Under the pieces are notes generated by a model. It worked only from the letters and a program-made list of their open reading frames with translations, did no database searches and was not told the origin of the DNA. DNA of 64,000 nucleotides, taken from positions 426,494-490,493 of the forward strand of contig NZ_KZ984052.1 in NCBI RefSeq assembly GCF_003569805.1, given 5' to 3'. This document shows positions 61,639 through 64,000 of this stretch, in pieces. The position numbers and the translations under genes are program-made. This DNA is from Microbacterium halotolerans. Its GTDB lineage: Bacteria; Actinomycetota; Actinomycetes; Actinomycetales; Microbacteriaceae. The stretch's first letter is position 1. The number at the start of each line of letters is the position of its first letter.

Positions 61639-62985
61639 CTAGCGCGGGGGCCGCACCGGCCCGCCCGTGCCGGTCGCGGCAGGCTCGTCCGACAGTGAAC
61701 GCCCCTTCAGGTCACTCAGCCCCCACGCGCTGGCGGCCGCGGCGGCGAAGCAGATCGCGAACACCGTGAACACCAATGGCGCACCGCCCAGGCTCAGCGC
61801 CCACGGTGTGAACAGCGGCGCGACGATCGACGCGATCCGCCCCACGGTGGCCGCGGCGCCCGCACCCGTGGCGCGGACGAGCGTGGGGTACAGCTCGGGG
61901 CTGACCGCGTACAGCGCACCCCATGCCCCGAGGTTGAAGAAGGAGAGCAGGCAGCCGTACAGCAGGATCTGCCACACCTCGCCTGCCGTGCCGAACAGCA
62001 TCGCCGAGATCGCCGATCCCACCAGGAACACCGACAGGGTCGCCCGTCGGCCCCACACCTCGATCAGCCACGCGGCCATCGCGTACCCCGGCAGCTGCGC
62101 GAGGGTGATGATCAGGGTGTACCCGAAGGAACGCACCAGGTCGAAGCCCTGCGACACGAGGATCGACGGGATCCAGATGAACGCCCCGTAGTAGGAGAAG
62201 TTCACGAACGCCCACACCGCCCACAGCGCCGCCGTGCGACGTGCGAGTCCTCCGCGGAACAGGTCGGCCACCCCGACGCGGCGACCGGACGGCTGCACAT
62301 CGGACACCTGCTGCAAGGGGCGGGCGCGGTCTCCTTCGAACTGCCGTACGATGCGGTCGGCCTCCGCCAGCCGCCCCTTCGATGCGAGCCATCGAGGCGA
62401 CTCAGGAAGGCCCCACCGGACGGCCAGGGCGTAGAGCGCGGGAACCGCGCCGATCGCGAAGGCCCAGCGCCAGCCGTTCTCGAGCGGCACGACGAAATAG
62501 CCGATCACCGCAGAGGCGGTCCATCCGACCGCCCAGAACGCCTCCAGGATCACCACGAGCCTGCCGCGGATGCGCGCAGGGGCGAACTCGCTGACATATG
62601 TCGATGCGACGGGCAGCTCGGACCCGAGACCGAGGCCCACGATGAAACGGAGCACGAGCAGCATGCCCACTCCCCCGACGAGCGCGCTGGCACCGGTCGC
62701 GACGCCGTACACGAGCAGTGTGATCGCGAACACCTGACGCCTGCCCAGCCTGTCGGCGACGAGCCCGCCCACACTGGCGCCGACAGCCATCCCCACGAAC
62801 CCCACCGACGCGATCAGGCTCTGCGTGGTGTCGTCCAGCGCCCATTCGCTGGCGAGCGCGGCGATGATGAACGAGATCAGCCCAACGTCCATCGCGTCGA
62901 GGGCCCAGCCGATTCCGGAGCCGCCGATCACGCGCCCGTGTCGACACGACAGCGGGAGATCATCCAGGCGTGCAGAAATGGTCAT
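61639..62985 (-). CDS. MFS transporter, sugar/acid symporter type
   Basis: A 448-residue permease with twelve helices. The MFS signature loops are present: VGGLVADRLGRRQVFAI between helices 2 and 3, and IEVWGRRATLSVF in the second half. The first helix GGSGIGWALDAMDVGLISFI resembles aromatic-acid/niacin-like MFS carriers. The ATG at 62985 begins this pattern; longer upstream frames are rejected. The substrate is unknown. It lies between gdhA and the DUF885 gene, without a clear operon link. Confidence 0.9.
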   Translation of the reverse strand: MTISARLDDLPLSCRHGRVIGGSGIGWALDAMDVGLISFIIAALASEWALDDTTQSLIASVGFVGMAVGASVGGLVADRLGRRQVFAITLLVYGVATGASALVGGVGMLLVLRFIVGLGLGSELPVASTYVSEFAPARIRGRLVVILEAFWAVGWTASAVIGYFVVPLENGWRWAFAIGAVPALYALAVRWGLPESPRWLASKGRLAEADRIVRQFEGDRARPLQQVSDVQPSGRRVGVADLFRGGLARRTAALWAVWAFVNFSYYGAFIWIPSILVSQGFDLVRSFGYTLIITLAQLPGYAMAAWLIEVWGRRATLSVFLVGSAISAMLFGTAGEVWQILLYGCLLSFFNLGAWGALYAVSPELYPTLVRATGAGAAATVGRIASIVAPLFTPWALSLGGAPLVFTVFAICFAAAAASAWGLSDLKGRSLSDEPAATGTGGPVRPPR

Positions 62986-63043
62986 GGTGACCACTCTATT
63001 CGGACTGATCGCTTCTAAGGCGCGTCCGGATGATCCGCCGGAT

Positions 63044-64000
63044 TCACACGAGCGCAGCCCGCAGCGTGTCGAGCCCCACGCCGCCGAGATCGAGTGCTCG
63101 CCGGTGGAAGTCGCGCAGCGAGAACCTCTCACCTTCCGCGGCGCGCGTTTCGTCACGGATCTGCTCCCAGATGCGCTGGCCCACTTTGTACGCAGGGGCC
63201 TGCCCCGGCCAGCCGAGGTATCGGTTCACCTCGAAGCGGACGAAGGCATCCGACATGTTCACGTGCTCGCGCATGAACTCGAGGGCGTAATCCGCATCCC
63301 ACTTTCCGCGACCGTCCGGACGCTGCTTGCCGAGGTGCACACCGATGTCGAGAACTACGCGCGCTGCGCGGAAGCGCTGACCGTCGAGCATGCCGAGACG
63401 GTCAGCCGGGTCATCGAGGTAGCCGAGCTCATCCATGAGTCGTTCGGCGTACAGGGCCCATCCTTCCGCGTGGCCGGATGTTCCGGCCAGCAGTCGTCGC
63501 CACGAGTTCAGCCGCTCGCGGTTGTGCACGGCCTGACCGATCTGGAGGTGATGTCCGGGAACGCCCTCGTGGTACACCGTCGTCAGTTCGCGCCACGTGT
63601 CGAATTCCTTTACGCCCTCGGGAATGGACCACCACATCCGGCCGGGGCGAGAGAAGTCGTCCGTGGGGCCGGAGTAGTAGATGCCGCCTTCATGCGTCGG
63701 AGCGATCATGCACTCCAGGCGACGCATCGGCTCCGGGATGTCGAAGTGAGTGCGCCCCAGTTCGGCGACGGCACGGTCGCTCGTCGTCTGCATCCAGCGC
63801 CGCAGCTCCTCCGGCCCGTTCAGTTTGCGCGATGGGTCGCGCTCGAGGTGTGCAATGGCTTCGGCGACAGATGCGCCGGGGAGCACGCTGTCGGCCGCAC
63901 TCTCCTGCTCGGCGACCATTCGCGCCAGTTCTTCGATGCCCCACTCGTACGTCTCGTCGAGGTCGATGCGGCTGCCGAGGAACCCGTGCGAGTGCATCGC
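63044..64000 (-). CDS. DUF885 family peptidase-like protein (5' end outside window)
   Basis: The C-terminal ~318 residues of a DUF885 protein. A metal-type motif is visible, TVYHEGVPGHHLQIGQA, in the form HExxPGHH, and the following GTSGHAEGWALYAERLMDELG is the family's second conserved block with a candidate Glu ligand. Family members are thought to be zinc carboxypeptidase-like enzymes, but few are tested. The rest of the gene, about 250 residues, lies beyond base 64000. Confidence 0.88.
   Translation of the reverse strand, partial: AMHSHGFLGSRIDLDETYEWGIEELARMVAEQESAADSVLPGASVAEAIAHLERDPSRKLNGPEELRRWMQTTSDRAVAELGRTHFDIPEPMRRLECMIAPTHEGGIYYSGPTDDFSRPGRMWWSIPEGVKEFDTWRELTTVYHEGVPGHHLQIGQAVHNRERLNSWRRLLAGTSGHAEGWALYAERLMDELGYLDDPADRLGMLDGQRFRAARVVLDIGVHLGKQRPDGRGKWDADYALEFMREHVNMSDAFVRFEVNRYLGWPGQAPAYKVGQRIWEQIRDETRAAEGERFSLRDFHRRALDLGGVGLDTLRAALV

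Overview
The window is high-GC DNA from an actinobacterium, most likely a Microbacterium or close relative in the Microbacteriaceae. Lineage markers are the actinobacterial RNA polymerase-binding protein RbpA, a polyphosphate glucokinase, a DUF3145 protein, homodimeric aceE next to a FasR-regulated FAS II cluster, an Rpf-like LysM protein, and many GTG starts with 4-base (ATGA/GTGA) overlaps. Most of it is ordinary chromosome. Genes are packed on both strands, with hairpin terminators between several convergent pairs.

Layout. 1-2.4 kb: a membrane transporter cut by the window edge, a CAU tRNA, and a patch of gene debris with one small lipoprotein gene. 2.4-10.7 kb: DUF3145, then on the minus strand aceE-fasR-fabD-fabH-acpP-fabF, which joins pyruvate dehydrogenase E1 to type II fatty acid synthesis and its regulator. 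10.9-13.1 kb: a hypothetical gene and a wrecked secA2-like gene, bracketed by 40-bp direct repeats. 13.1-18.4 kb: a citrate-type two-component system divergent from a tctCBA tripartite tricarboxylate transporter, with a perfect inverted repeat between them. 18.5-19.4 kb: an aldo/keto reductase. 19.4-23.5 kb: a probable island of lower GC, holding PadR, a HAAS-type membrane protein, an ABC exporter and the tail of a serine recombinase, ending at tRNA-Val. 23.5-32.4 kb: acyltransferase, zinc-ribbon coiled-coil protein, a stand-alone family A DNA polymerase, RNase P RNA, ppgK, rbpA, an nfeD-SPFH-GDPD operon and an SDR. 32.4-39.8 kb: two-component system, acyltransferase, DedA, AEC carrier and a UvrA-like ABC protein. 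39.9-40.6 kb: a strong candidate chromosomal dif site beside a mazEF pair, which would put the window at the replication terminus. 40.6-57.5 kb: small enzymes, an Rpf-like protein, a second NarL-type two-component system, CPBP protease, HrpB helicase, DUF1992, a SIS isomerase, an FGE-fold protein, dNTPase, SGNH hydrolase and MOSC/ASCH. 57.5-60 kb: a TetR-VOC pair set between a complete flavin monooxygenase gene and a duplicated copy of its 3' end. 60-64 kb: gdhA, an MFS transporter and a truncated DUF885 peptidase-like gene.

Functional links that can be read from the sequence: FasR sits inside the transcription unit it probably controls. The CitA/CitB-type pair probably controls tctCBA across the palindrome. 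A shared site at the padR and ABC promoters suggests PadR controls both. The TetR operator overlaps the promoter of the divergent VOC gene. I found no CRISPR array, no intact IS element and no recognisable multi-gene defence system. The most notable items are the dif-like site next to mazEF and several scars of rearrangement: two repeat-bounded segments, three truncated genes, and a DedA frame that runs about 480 bp into the opposing gene.
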